Assembly (NCBI GenBank): GCA_003611875.1
Contig: RAYY01000008.1
Location: 62,001-126,000, forward strand
DNA length: 64,000 bases
From: a bacterium D16-56
Lineage (GTDB): Bacteria > Bacillota > Clostridia > Lachnospirales > Lachnospiraceae
Direction: 5' to 3'
In this document: piece by piece, positions 18,281 through 27,580 of the stretch
How the letters are laid out: every line of letters starts with the position of its first letter
Numbering within the stretch: the first letter of the stretch is position 1
Position numbers and translations under genes: made by a program
The notes under the pieces: model-generated
Seen by the model: the letters and a program-made list of their open reading frames with translations, nothing else
The model's database searches: none
What the model was told of the DNA's origin: nothing

Positions 18281-19291
18281 CTACTGAACCGTTATCCTTT
18301 TCTCATTTTCTGCTTCCTGTTCCTCAGTCTTTTCCCTCTTGACTCCTGGTCCGCCGCCCTCCTCCCGAGCGATTCTTTCAGCCTGCAGGGCAGCCGCCTC
18401 CTGCTCCTTCTGCGCCTTTTCCTGATATCGCGCACGGGTTTCTTCATCATCCTCCAAGTGCAGAATCTCCTCCATCACCCTGCACACTGCAGGCGAAATC
18501 CGCATCATGCTCTCACGGGTCTCGTCCTCCAGATAAGCGGCAAAAACACTTCCAAAATAGAAATCCGCGTCATCCGCATAGTAATCCGGCAGCTCCAAAA
18601 GCGGCATAATCGCCGCCTGTTCTTCCCAAAGTACATCCATCCATGGATTGTCCTCCTCATAACACCCTGCAGCATGGCCTACATACTCCCCAAAAGCCTG
18701 CAGCAAGCTGTCTACATCTGTAAATTTCACCTTTTTATAGTGAGAATCCACACTATGATAAACATAATAAATCCCCTGGCCGGTTCTGGGCGCCGCAAAA
18801 TACTTCTTCTGCTTATAGAACATCATCTGCCACCCATCCTTTGTAAACCTGGCAATCCAGCTTCTGGGAACCAAATACATAGCATCCGAAAATAAATCCC
18901 TGTCCTCGCTGTCCGGAGCCGCATTTCCAATCACTCTTACATCATACTCCGACTGGGGCTGTCCGTCCTCATTATAATACTTCATTCCCACATATTGATT
19001 CCACGCCAGATTCCCATTCAAGAAAAAATAATAGGATTTCCCGTCAATAATCGTATTCCCTCCGCTGGCCATCCATCCGTTATCATGAAACCAATACCAT
19101 TCCCCATTATATTTCAGCCACCCCTTATGTGCCATTCCATCCTCATTATAATAAGACCAGTGATAATTTTCCTGCATATAATGCCAGCCATCCTCGCCAT
19201 TCCCCGGCGCCTCCATGGCACAGCCCGGAAAGGCATGGATAAGCATCAAGGTCAGCGCGAAAGCCAACACACCAATCCTGCGTTTTCCCAC
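18281..19291 (-). CDS. secreted protein with cell-wall-binding (choline-binding type) repeats
   Basis: This 336-aa protein has a signal peptide (residues 1-25, ending near GCAMEA). Residues about 35-110 hold several 20-residue YG/W-type repeats: WHYMQENYHWSYYNEDG, GWLKYNGEWYWFHDNGW and SYYFFLNGNLAW. The middle (130-265) is a globular domain I do not recognise. The C-terminus is Lys/Glu-rich, charged and probably helical. Repeats of this type attach proteins to choline or to wall polymers in other Firmicutes. It shares a 27-bp hairpin with the convergent ABC-F gene at its 3' end. Confidence 0.75.
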   Translation of the reverse strand: MGKRRIGVLAFALTLMLIHAFPGCAMEAPGNGEDGWHYMQENYHWSYYNEDGMAHKGWLKYNGEWYWFHDNGWMASGGNTIIDGKSYYFFLNGNLAWNQYVGMKYYNEDGQPQSEYDVRVIGNAAPDSEDRDLFSDAMYLVPRSWIARFTKDGWQMMFYKQKKYFAAPRTGQGIYYVYHSVDSHYKKVKFTDVDSLLQAFGEYVGHAAGCYEEDNPWMDVLWEEQAAIMPLLELPDYYADDADFYFGSVFAAYLEDETRESMMRISPAVCRVMEEILHLEDDEETRARYQEKAQKEQEAAALQAERIAREEGGGPGVKREKTEEQEAENEKRITVQ

Positions 19292-19363
19292 AAGTACACA
19301 ATCCTTTCATGTTTTCCAGAATATCTTTTCACAATCCGATCCGCTGCCTATTAATAAATTTGC

Positions 19364-19391
19364 AAAAAAGAGAGGCACATCCCTCTCTTTT
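19364..19391 (-). terminator. terminator of rnpB
   Basis: Minus strand: GAGAGG, 6-nt loop, CCTCTC, flanked by A and T runs that extend the stem and end in six T. It follows the RNase P RNA by about 35 nt. Confidence 0.85.
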
Positions 19392-19426
19392 AAAAACCCT
19401 TTCCGTTGTCTTCCTCTCAAAAAATC

Positions 19427-19773
19427 CTTAAGCAGGACGGTAAGCCGGGTTATGTCGTGGATGGCCATCCATCTAGGCCAAACGTCGCCGTTTGGCTCAA
19501 GCGACCTACCCGAAAGCAGACGGGCCGCCTTTCGCTTTCTGTTCAGTCTTGCTTCGGATGGGGTTTACATGTGCCCTGTCTGTTGCCAGGCAGGCGGTAG
19601 TCTCTTACACTGCCCTTCCACCCTTACCGGCATCTGCCGGCGGTACATTTCTGTTGCACTGTCCCTGGAGTCGCCTCCGCCAGACGTTATCTGGCATCCT
19701 GCCCTGTGAAGCCCGGACTTTCCTCTCCCACTGCCTTTCGGCATTGTGGCAGCGGCCATCTGTCCTACTTAAG
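19427..19773 (-). ncRNA. rnpB: RNase P RNA (class A)
   Basis: The catalytic RNA of RNase P, which trims tRNA 5' ends. On the minus strand the universally conserved block GAGGAAAGTCCGGGCTTC is present (19709-19726). The 3' part has ACCCGGCTTA, pairing regions around GGCGGCCCGTCTGCTTTCGG, and the terminal TAAGCAGGACGG helix pairs with the 5' TTAAGTAGGACAG strand. Length of about 347 nt and the layout fit class A. A consensus promoter (19781-19809) precedes it and a terminator follows. Confidence 0.95.
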
Positions 19774-19780
19774 TGACTTT

Positions 19781-19809
19781 ATTCTACCATCAAATAAAAG
19801 GTGTGTCAA
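19781..19809 (-). promoter_or_regulatory. promoter of rnpB
   Basis: Minus strand: TTGACA (19804-19809), exactly 17 nt, TAGAAT (19781-19786). This near-consensus housekeeping promoter predicts transcription starting about 7 nt downstream, at the 5' end of the RNase P RNA. Confidence 0.88.
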
Positions 19810-19888
19810 TGAAAACGTCAGGGCTGCCTTTCCTCAGGCTGCCCAGCTACTATTTACCTCCCGGCTGGTCAATGCTCTGAGATGCCGC

Positions 19889-20251
19889 TTAAAAAACCTC
19901 CGCCCCAAAAGGCATCAGCGCCAGCTTTGCCAGCTTAAAATGCTGCATGCCAAAGGGAATCCCGACAATCGTCACACAAAGCAAAAGCCCAAAAAGCAGA
20001 TGCTCCAACGCCAGCGGCAGCCCTGACACCAACAGCCAGATCATATTTAACAGAAACGAACCGGCCCCGCCGCCATATGTCACCTCTTTTCCAAAGGGAA
20101 AAAAGCTCAGAGACGCCAGCTTAAAACACTGCATCCCCACTGGTATCCCAATGACCGTGATACACCAGAAACATCCGGCCAGACACCAGCTCAGGCCACT
20201 GAAAAGGCCTCCCCAGATCAACCAGATCACATTTCCCAAACAACCCATCAT
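19889..20251 (-). CDS. YccF domain-containing small membrane protein
   Basis: A protein of about 120 aa with two YccF-type segments. Each has a hydrophobic pair of helices ending in a conserved VIGIPVGMQCFKLA or IVGIPFGMQHFKLA loop and a FPFGKEV or MPFGAEV tail. It is an inner-membrane protein of unknown function. The start is set at 20251 (or the next ATG at 20248), because AAGGAG lies 5-8 nt before; the longer frame to 20281 has no ribosome site. Its partner genes are not obvious. Confidence 0.85.
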   Translation of the reverse strand: MMGCLGNVIWLIWGGLFSGLSWCLAGCFWCITVIGIPVGMQCFKLASLSFFPFGKEVTYGGGAGSFLLNMIWLLVSGLPLALEHLLFGLLLCVTIVGIPFGMQHFKLAKLALMPFGAEVF

Positions 20252-20296
20252 CCTGTCTCCTTCCTCAGCTTTCAAAACCATTGAAATCCCGCCGGT

Positions 20297-20896
20297 TCAG
20301 TCCGGCTGCTGTCCGTCATGTGCCTTCCACGCACATTCTGTTACCATCATATCCGTAAAAATCGCCGTAAAACTGGAATCCTCCGGACTGCATGCATAGA
20401 CTCCGAAACGGATCATTCCCGCGCCTTCCCACATATGACAAATACGCATCTGAGAAAAATTCACCCCATCCCGGGAACACTCGATACAATAATCATCCTG
20501 CCTTCGGCTGAACCGATACCACATACTTTTCACATCTGCCGGTATCGCAGTCGTTGCCCAATCCGAATACCCGTGATTGGTTACAACGGATCCGAGATGC
20601 TGAAATTCTTCATTTTCAAACTCAACAGAACCTTTTATCCAATTTTCAGAATCAAGATACATAACAACGCCACATTGGTCAAAACGATGACTGCCGGCAC
20701 TAAAATCCGTTTTCACAATAAATGAGAAAAACTTTTCATCTGTTTCCATCTGAAGCACCGGCGCATTGTCGTTGCGGAAATGATAATACGTCCGCTGCCA
20801 TAAATCTGTATGTGGCTCTGTAGTTATTTCAATATGTCCTTCCCTTACCAAATAGCTCTTTGGCTCCCTTATCCATCGGAATTTATTTATATCCAT
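20297..20896 (-). CDS. DUF1349 family protein
   Basis: This 199-aa cytoplasmic protein lacks a signal peptide. It has the DUF1349 beta-sandwich pattern: FRWIREPKSYLV near the start, then WQRTYYHFRNDNAP, DQCGVVMYLDSENWIKGSVE and a late GVYACSPEDSSFTAIF. The fold is concanavalin-like. Related proteins are annotated as possible glucanase-like or stress proteins, with no firm activity. It lies just upstream of the YccF gene on the same strand with a 45-nt gap. Confidence 0.85.
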   Translation of the reverse strand: MDINKFRWIREPKSYLVREGHIEITTEPHTDLWQRTYYHFRNDNAPVLQMETDEKFFSFIVKTDFSAGSHRFDQCGVVMYLDSENWIKGSVEFENEEFQHLGSVVTNHGYSDWATTAIPADVKSMWYRFSRRQDDYCIECSRDGVNFSQMRICHMWEGAGMIRFGVYACSPEDSSFTAIFTDMMVTECAWKAHDGQQPD

Positions 20897-21195
20897 TATA
20901 ACCCCTCCATAATATATGATTGAAAGATAGGATTGACAGCCGATTCCTGTTATGCTTCCATGCGCCTCAGCTTTGTCTCAGCCTTCATGCGCCGCATGTA
21001 TCCTTCCATCATTGCCTTTTAAGAAACGTCTGAAAAGAAAATTTCCTATAGGCTGAGAACCTCACTGCCATTTTACCAATATGATTATACACGATTCTGC
21101 ATACATTTCATACTGACAATTTTCTTTCGATTCCATAAACATATTTTTTTAGCGCAGCAAAAGCTTTTCGTTTCTTTCAGGCTCCAATAAAAAAT

Positions 21196-22672
21196 ACACC
21201 AGTTTACAACTTTTGAAATTTCCTGACACCTGATAAAACGTAGTCTTCTACAACCTTTATCAGAGTAGAACAATTTTTAATAGTTTCGAGAAATTTCCCG
21301 AAACTGCACAAAATTATATCCGCCTGGATTTGCTGGCCAATTTCGTACCGGGTTTCCTGGGCGCTGGCGAACTGATACCCGGAAAAGGTTTCATCACTGT
21401 AGGGAAGCAGAGTCATGGCACTGTAGGACAGACTGATCAGATTCACCAGCCGTTCGATTCCTTCCTTACTGCGGATCCGGTATTCCTCCATGGACCAGAA
21501 GGTTTTCCCTTCATAATAAGAAACCTCGATGTTCCACCTCAGGCCATACCAGGCCAGCGGCAGATAAAACACATTTTCTGCCCCATAAGAACAGGCTGTT
21601 TTATCAGCGCTGTTCTCCCAGTCAAAGGAAATGGTTCTCGGATCGGCCGTGCATAAAAACAGACGGCGGCTTCCTTTTCCGTTTTTGGGCGCAGTAACCA
21701 GGGCATAGACCACTTTCCCTTTCCAGAGGTTCGTGATGACCGGTACCATGCCAATCAACCAGTCACCACTTTTGGGTTCACTGAGGACAATCTTTTCCAG
21801 ATGAATCCGGTCCCCACGCTTTTTGGGACGGCCCTTTTTCCCGGTTTTAGCGGGAGCAAGCCCGTAAAGAGCCGTATCCACCCTGGCATTACAGACCATT
21901 TCCAGGTTTTCAAACTGCTCCACCAGAGCGGTCACTTCCGCTTTTGGATACCAGCTGTCACACAGCAGGATCCCCTGACGCTCTGGGCCGATGGCTTTCA
22001 TGGCCTGCGCAGCCAGTTCGGCAGCCAAAGCAAGCTTGCTCTTTTTCTTATCCCAGAGCCGGTAACCCACCGGGACAGAAAGATAACGAATTTTCCCATC
22101 CTGGCATACCGGAAAAGACAGCAGGAGACTGACCATGCAGTGTCCATTGAGGTAATGGGAGCCATTATGGGCGGCATGATCGTACAATTTAGAACAAAGT
22201 TCAAAATGCTTACCGGATTTTTCCACCATGGTATCATCAATGGAAAGAAAAAGCGGCTGTTCTTCCAAAGAGCCGGGAACAGCCCGGACTGCTTTCGATA
22301 CAGTAACGTCATTCCAAACAGAGTGATCATAGGCATCCGTTTTCAGAGTATAATAAAATGCGTTAAGTGAAGTACCGGACCGTCTGGAGATCACATGGCT
22401 GTGGGCAAAGCGTACCGAGCGGAAAATGTCCAGGGTCAGGATGGAAATGACCAAAAGGAACCGGTTGCAGACGGTTGGTTTGGAAGCATTTGAAAAATAA
22501 TCCTGAAAATATAAAAACAGTCTGTTAAAAACGGAATTTTTAAGGTATAATAAGCGGTACATACAAACTCATCTCTTTTCGTGTGGATTTTTGTTTGGTC
22601 ACTTAAATTATACCGCAAAGAGATTGAGTTTGTATTTTATTTTTCAAAGGTCAAAAAGTTGTAAACTGGTGT
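21196..22672 (-). mobile_element. complete IS4-type insertion sequence
   Basis: The ends carry inverted repeats: ACACCAGTTTACAACTTTT at 21196-21214 and its complement at 22654-22672. One transposase gene lies inside, and its stop codon falls within the left inverted repeat. The element is about 1.48 kb. I could not find a convincing target-site duplication. Confidence 0.85.
21204..22562 (-). CDS. IS4-family transposase
   Basis: A 452-aa DDE transposase that cuts and joins the element ends. Catalytic motifs are visible: SIDDTMVEK (first D, near residue 104), LCDSWYPK (second D, near 200) and the YREK-like RWNIEVSYYEGKT (E, near 347). It is intact, with no frameshift. The reading frame ends within the left terminal repeat. 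The N-terminus (MYRLLYLKNSVFNRLFLYFQ) is typical of this IS group. Confidence 0.92.
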   Translation of the reverse strand: MYRLLYLKNSVFNRLFLYFQDYFSNASKPTVCNRFLLVISILTLDIFRSVRFAHSHVISRRSGTSLNAFYYTLKTDAYDHSVWNDVTVSKAVRAVPGSLEEQPLFLSIDDTMVEKSGKHFELCSKLYDHAAHNGSHYLNGHCMVSLLLSFPVCQDGKIRYLSVPVGYRLWDKKKSKLALAAELAAQAMKAIGPERQGILLCDSWYPKAEVTALVEQFENLEMVCNARVDTALYGLAPAKTGKKGRPKKRGDRIHLEKIVLSEPKSGDWLIGMVPVITNLWKGKVVYALVTAPKNGKGSRRLFLCTADPRTISFDWENSADKTACSYGAENVFYLPLAWYGLRWNIEVSYYEGKTFWSMEEYRIRSKEGIERLVNLISLSYSAMTLLPYSDETFSGYQFASAQETRYEIGQQIQADIILCSFGKFLETIKNCSTLIKVVEDYVLSGVRKFQKL

Positions 22673-22775
22673 TATATTCAGACAAAGGCGCAAAAAAAAT
22701 GTATAAGCTGCCATGAAATCTCTGACATCCTATACACTTTATTTATAATAATAACCGTCTCTTTCGTCTGTCTTC

Positions 22776-24470
22776 CTATCTGCCTCCAATCAGAACCTTC
22801 TTTCCAGAAAACGCAAAACCATATTTCCGTATTTTCTCTTTTGGGACACCTTTTTCAGTCAAAACAGCTTCATATTTTTTCTCCTCAATCTGCCTGAGCG
22901 CCTCTTTTACCGTATCAGAAAGCTCCTTTTCATCTTCCGTATTCTGTACTTTAAACTCCAGAATAATCCCATCATCCTCCGCCTTCCTGGGTTCCAGCAA
23001 TACATCATATCTGCCGAATCCACTTTCCCGGTTTGAGGTCAGAATGTACCGATCTGCCAGCTCCACCATAAGGCCAAGGACAAAGCCATGATAGAATCTT
23101 TCCGGCTCCTCTCCGGAAGGATTTTTCCCTGTATCGAAGTAGCTGAATGTAACCAAAGCCACCTGGTTCATATAGGTATTCATAGCCTTCACATTTGCCT
23201 GCAGCAATGCTTTAATAAAGTCATTATAACCGGAATAGGAACTGGAAAACCATTTTTTTACCATATTTCGAAACATAATCCTCACTTCAAAATTGGTCAA
23301 TTCCATCTGATATTCCTGCCTCCATTCCCCATATTCCGAAGTGCAGGTTTTTATATTTTTCACTTTCAGATAACCGCTGGCCAACAACAGACTCCATACT
23401 GCCTGTTCATCATTGCTAAGCTGGTCATAAATAATTTGCTCATCAATCTCTGCTGTGATAGCCTCCCCTTTCAACAAGCTCTCAAAAGAGATCTTTAAGT
23501 CCTTACTTCCTTCCCGGACCAATCTTCCTGCCAGACTATTAGAACTGGAATTTGCCCAGTAAGCCTCCAGCTTCTTTTTGCTCAAGAAGTTTAAAATAGA
23601 CCATGGATTGTAGATATCTGTCTGGCTTCCAAATGTAAAACCATCATACCATGCCTTTACCTCAGCCCTCCGATCAGACATGTGAAATTCATCCAAAGCG
23701 GCGAATACTTCCTCCTCTGTAAATCCAAAACAATCCGCATATTTTTCTGAAGATGTAGCCACCACTTCCAGATTATTCAGATCCGAGAAAACAGACTCTT
23801 TGCTAACTCTGGTGACCCCCGTCATAATCGCCCGCTCCAAACAAGAATTGGTCTTAAATACAGCATTAAACAGGCTTCTGGTAAATGAAACCAGTTCATC
23901 CCAGAAGCCATTTATATAAGCTTCCTGCATAGGCGTGTCATACTCATCCAGCAGCACAATAACCCGTTTTCCATAATAACGTGACAGATACAGACATAAC
24001 TGGTGAACCGCCATGGTTGCTGCCACATCATCCATCTCTACCGATACGGACCGGAAAAATTCCGTTTCCTTTTCATCCAAAATTCCCTCATTCAATAAAA
24101 ATCCATACTGTGAATACAGATTGGACAACACTTGACAGATTTTCCTGCGTGTCATCGGATAATTCGTTTCTTTTATATTCGCGAAAGAAAAGCTGATAAC
24201 CGGATATGTTCCCTGGAGCAGACGAAATTTTTCGTTTTCCCATATTGCAAGTCCCTGGAACAAATCCTCCCGCCCTGCATATTGAACCGAAAAAAATTCC
24301 TCTGTCATAGTCATATTTAATGTCTTTCCGAAGCGACGGGGACGGGTAATAAGGGTCACATGATCTCCACTCTCCCACCACATCTGAATAAATCTTGTTT
24401 TATCGATATAAAAGTAGTTTTCTTTTCGTATCACTTCAAAGTTCTGATTGCCGATACCTATCGTTCGCAT
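22776..24470 (-). CDS. AAA-ATPase-like / PD-(D/E)XK nuclease fold protein
   Basis: This 564-aa cytoplasmic protein belongs to the large family with an AAA-ATPase-like N-terminus and a C-terminal PD-(D/E)XK nuclease-like domain (DUF1703 type). The N-terminus has YFYIDKTRFI, then RPRRFGKTLNMTM (P-loop-like, near 45) and VIVLLDEYDTPMQ (Walker B-like, near 170). The C-terminus has RYDVLLEP and IILEFKVQN (ExK-type residues, near 500). These proteins are abundant in gut Firmicutes and Bacteroides and their role is unknown. The gene stands alone between the IS and the palindrome region. Confidence 0.85.
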   Translation of the reverse strand: MRTIGIGNQNFEVIRKENYFYIDKTRFIQMWWESGDHVTLITRPRRFGKTLNMTMTEEFFSVQYAGREDLFQGLAIWENEKFRLLQGTYPVISFSFANIKETNYPMTRRKICQVLSNLYSQYGFLLNEGILDEKETEFFRSVSVEMDDVAATMAVHQLCLYLSRYYGKRVIVLLDEYDTPMQEAYINGFWDELVSFTRSLFNAVFKTNSCLERAIMTGVTRVSKESVFSDLNNLEVVATSSEKYADCFGFTEEEVFAALDEFHMSDRRAEVKAWYDGFTFGSQTDIYNPWSILNFLSKKKLEAYWANSSSNSLAGRLVREGSKDLKISFESLLKGEAITAEIDEQIIYDQLSNDEQAVWSLLLASGYLKVKNIKTCTSEYGEWRQEYQMELTNFEVRIMFRNMVKKWFSSSYSGYNDFIKALLQANVKAMNTYMNQVALVTFSYFDTGKNPSGEEPERFYHGFVLGLMVELADRYILTSNRESGFGRYDVLLEPRKAEDDGIILEFKVQNTEDEKELSDTVKEALRQIEEKKYEAVLTEKGVPKEKIRKYGFAFSGKKVLIGGR

Positions 24471-24578
24471 GGTGCATCTTCACCACCCTTCCTTTGGAGC
24501 ATATCTCCCCTTCTATGAAATTCCGTTTTCTTCATGAATTATCCAGTACTGCTTGACTGAAAGTGAACATGTCAGAAC

Positions 24579-24746
24579 ACTAGTCCATCGTTTTGCAAAT
24601 AACTACACCAATCGCTTGCCTGTTTTCCCGATTGTACAGGCCAAAAACCCTCAGCGCAGCCCCACTACGCCTGCGTTTTTTAACCTGCACACTCGAAAAA
24701 ACATTCTGCGTGATTGGTTCAGTTATTTGCCAAACGATGTACTAGT
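24579..24746. repeat. 168-bp imperfect palindrome
   Basis: The outer arms match almost fully: ACTAGTCCATCGTTTTGCAA (24579 on) against the complement of the right end, with two differences over 26 nt. Similarity continues inward (AACTxxACCAATC, TGTTTT, TGTxCAGG, AAAAA) to the centre, giving arms of about 80 nt. The surrounding 24471-25206 stretch has no gene I can support. Confidence 0.75.
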
Positions 24747-25206
24747 CTGGACGATACGCACCATACCGCTTCACAAGCTCATCATAATCAGTATATATCT
24801 AAATTTCCTATATTATGCCATTAACCTGCCCGTCCATAAAGCCCTCTTTGAAAATTTTTTCTTTAATTCCCTCAAAACGCCTGAATCATACAAGAAATTT
24901 GCTGCCATTTCATGGAAAGCATATCACATATATGTGTGAAAAACAAGCGGATTTGTCTTTTTCCCATCCCCAAATAGATTTTTTAATTCCTTTAATGTGT
25001 GTATTTTCTTCTAATAAGAGCTGTAGTTGGAAAATGAAAATACGCAATTTTTCTGATTGCATGCCGTTTCTCTGTTCTCTTGTTGCCGCTCTCCCCAAAA
25101 AGATTTCCTGCTCCGTTCCTGCGGCATATTCCGGCGTTGGCACACTCTCGAAATTGTGATAATATAGAAACAACAGAGCAGAAAATCGTAATCCACGGAG
25201 GTCTTT

Positions 25207-25494
25207 ATGTCAAAATTAAGTGACTTAATAAATGCAGAAGATAGTTTTCTAGTAAAGTTGAGATGCGAAAATATCTTTGATGAATCGAAATACTTAGAAA
25301 TTAAAAATCAAATTGCTATTGAAATACCAGTATGGAAAACGCAAGGATTTGTTTTGAATTGCGATGTTGCGGCGTTAATTGGTTTGATTGACCAGTTAGC
25401 AGGAAGAAGCCGTTTCTTTAACGAGGGAACTGCAATAAGGGTTGAGAATGCCTGCATAGAAATAGAAGAAATCATAGACTGTTTAGAAAGTTAA
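25207..25494 (+). CDS. hypothetical protein
   Basis: This 95-aa, acidic, soluble protein opens MSKLSDLINAEDSFLVKLRC and is helical in appearance. A strong CACGGAGG ribosome site lies 6 nt before the ATG, which supports expression. I do not recognise the family. Its AT-rich composition matches the next two genes and differs from those to the left, so it is part of a small foreign islet that also holds a truncated XRE gene and a DUF6882 gene. Confidence 0.65.
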   Translation: MSKLSDLINAEDSFLVKLRCENIFDESKYLEIKNQIAIEIPVWKTQGFVLNCDVAALIGLIDQLAGRSRFFNEGTAIRVENACIEIEEIIDCLES

Positions 25495-25530
25495 CTTTCT
25501 GTTTTATTGAACATACAAGGGAGGCGAGGC

Positions 25531-25698
25531 ATGGAACTATCCATACAAGAACGCCTGAAAGACCTGCGTGTGGAGTGTGGACTGACGCTGGAACAACCCG
25601 CGGAGCAGGCTCACCTCACCAAGTCTGCGTTGGGAAGCTATGAAGCGGAGGACTTCAAGAATACCAGAAAAAGATTGCGCAGAAGTCGGACTTACTGA
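25531..25698 (+). pseudogene. truncated XRE-family regulator
   Basis: The first 42 codons encode a typical XRE HTH N-terminus: MELSIQERLKDLRVECGLTL then KSALGSYEAEDFK. The frame then enters an unrelated tail and stops. Two other frames stay open across the junction at about 25655, one reading EYQKKIAQKSDLL and another DCAEVGLTEKSNPTAV. Regulators of this class need another half HTH and a C-terminal domain, so this is a broken fusion left by recombination. Confidence 0.65.
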
Positions 25699-25760
25699 AA
25701 AATCCAACCCCACAGCGGTGACGGAAATAGAAAACAGAATATATCGTGGAGGAAATATAA

Positions 25761-26504
25761 ATGAGACTTTGGGGCAAAGACCAAAAACAGGATAACAGGA
25801 AAAATATTTGGATTGAACATCTCAATATTGATACAGGAAATTGGTTTCAAGTGTTTTCAGCTTGCTTAGGCAAAATGATAGCAATACAGACTGCCTGCAG
25901 TGAACAGGTGGTAAAGGAACAAGACTGGAATGTTGATTTTTCAGAAGGCGTAATACTTTTTGGAAATCAAAAATATCCGATTCAATTTATCGGAAGCGAG
26001 GCAGCATCAAGTAACACATGGTTGTGGGGGTGGGAAAATATCAATGGATTTTCTACACAAATCATTCAGGCAGCCACACACGCAAAAGCAGTGGGAGAAC
26101 GCTGGAATTTAGAGCCACTAACGACAGCAGAATTTACATTAGACGATACATTCAACGGACATAATCTGTCTATCGTAACTTGCGGCATAGTTGATAAATA
26201 TTGTTATTATAGAGGCCCGCATTCCGGCGGAGCAATTTTCGTTGCATTTTCAGGTGTTCCTGATCGTGTATTTGCTCCCGTTGATGTCCAAAAATTCGCA
26301 TCCATAACGATGCAATGTATTCAACAATTTCATATTGACCACAAAATTTTTGTGGAGGGATTTCTCTCATGGAATAATACGAAATATGAATGGAATAATC
26401 AAACAATTCTTGCTCATTTTCAGCAAGATTTGAAAATTGATTTTGAACAAGTAAACGACTTTTTGTGTATTTGTTCTATGAATACCGTTTTATCTGGAAA
26501 ATAG
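25761..26504 (+). CDS. DUF6882 family protein
   Basis: This 247-aa soluble protein has no signal or membrane helix. The central part reads NTWLWGWENINGF, preceded by LFGNQKYPIQFIGSEAASS, a pattern I associate with DUF6882. The C-terminus includes HIDHKIFVEGFLSWNNTKY. GGAGG lies 8 nt before the ATG. The family has no firm function; members often sit next to toxin or immunity-type genes, so an immunity role is possible but unproven here. It is the last gene of the small islet. Confidence 0.6.
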   Translation: MRLWGKDQKQDNRKNIWIEHLNIDTGNWFQVFSACLGKMIAIQTACSEQVVKEQDWNVDFSEGVILFGNQKYPIQFIGSEAASSNTWLWGWENINGFSTQIIQAATHAKAVGERWNLEPLTTAEFTLDDTFNGHNLSIVTCGIVDKYCYYRGPHSGGAIFVAFSGVPDRVFAPVDVQKFASITMQCIQQFHIDHKIFVEGFLSWNNTKYEWNNQTILAHFQQDLKIDFEQVNDFLCICSMNTVLSGK

Positions 26505-26571
26505 CAAAGCCAGACGAACCAGTCAACGGCAAGATGAACGGCACATAAATGCGCCGCTGTTAACAGATTCG

Positions 26572-26602
26572 CCCGCCTTTGCTGACAGGCACTCAAGGCG
26601 GG
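26572..26602. terminator. hairpin between the islet and the polysaccharide locus
   Basis: CCCGCCTT (26572-26579) pairs with AAGGCGGG (26595-26602) around 15 nt. It separates the convergent DUF6882 gene and the last locus gene. No strong T-run follows, so termination is plausible but weak. Confidence 0.45.
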
Positions 26603-26647
26603 AAAGCCCTCGGGCTTATCAAAAAATACCGCACAAGAACCAATATA

Positions 26648-27549
26648 TCAATTTCTGGTTTCCCCTTCTTGCAATGCAACCGGAATTGTATGATCCATAG
26701 AAGTTCCATAACAATAATGGCAAGCTTCCATTGGCTTTAAAAACAAAACATATTTTCTCAGCCTATTCTTAAAATTTTTGTCATCGCTCACTTTTAAATA
26801 ATCACTGTCCTTTCGTTGGAACCCCTGAATATGATAGCTGTTTGTCGCACGGCTGCAATGTGACAATTCTCCCCTTTCCAGTGTTAAACATGTATTAAAC
26901 CTACAGTCATTAAACCTCTTTTTAACAGTACGGTTATTCTGTTCTCTCTTAAAATCCACCCCGCCACACTGAAACCATCGGGTTTTTCCAGTGGCAAAAT
27001 CATACATACTATACTGCACACCAAATTTATCACATTTTTTTGTCAATTCGGCAAGCTTGTCCAATGACCTGCCATAGTTACTAATCCTAATTTTGACATC
27101 ATTATCATGCATAATCCTCATCAAATCATCAGATGGCACAATACTTCCATTTGTGGCAATTGTAAGAACATGGACCTTATTCTTTTGTTTCCCAATATAC
27201 TTTAATACCCCCCCAAATCAGAATAAACGAATGGCTCTCCTCCCTGAATTTGGATCCTTTCAATATATTTTGCACTATTCAATATCGGTTTCAAACTTGA
27301 TATAATACTCTCTATGCTATATCTTCTGTATTCCTGAGGTGCAATCGGACAAAAATTGGCACAATCCCGGCATTTATAATTACATGCCTGACCAACACTT
27401 ATAACCATGTATTCAATATAAAAATCCTTCAGATAACCTTTTATTATATATATCATCCATAATAAGTCCACATGTGCCTTTTGAATTTTAGGCAATAATG
27501 GCGCAGGAATGATTTTTTTAATCCGCTTTTTCATTGATAATATATTCAT
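26648..27549 (-). pseudogene. radical SAM protein, frameshifted at a G7 tract
   Basis: Two adjacent reading frames (27202-27549 and 26648-27139) together encode one radical SAM protein. The first has the CxxxCxxC cluster motif (CNYKCRDC) and GGEPF. The second has late CxxC-type residues (CHYCYGT) that may hold an auxiliary cluster. They are split in a run of seven C on the plus strand (27208-27214). Adding one G on the coding strand gives a continuous frame reading SDLGGVLKYIGKQK into the second part. The start has AGGAGG 7 nt upstream. It is the last gene of the polysaccharide locus. It may be switched by slippage or be a sequencing error. Confidence 0.85.
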
Positions 27550-27580
27550 ATAAATTCCTCCTAGTTGAAAATTCGGTTAA

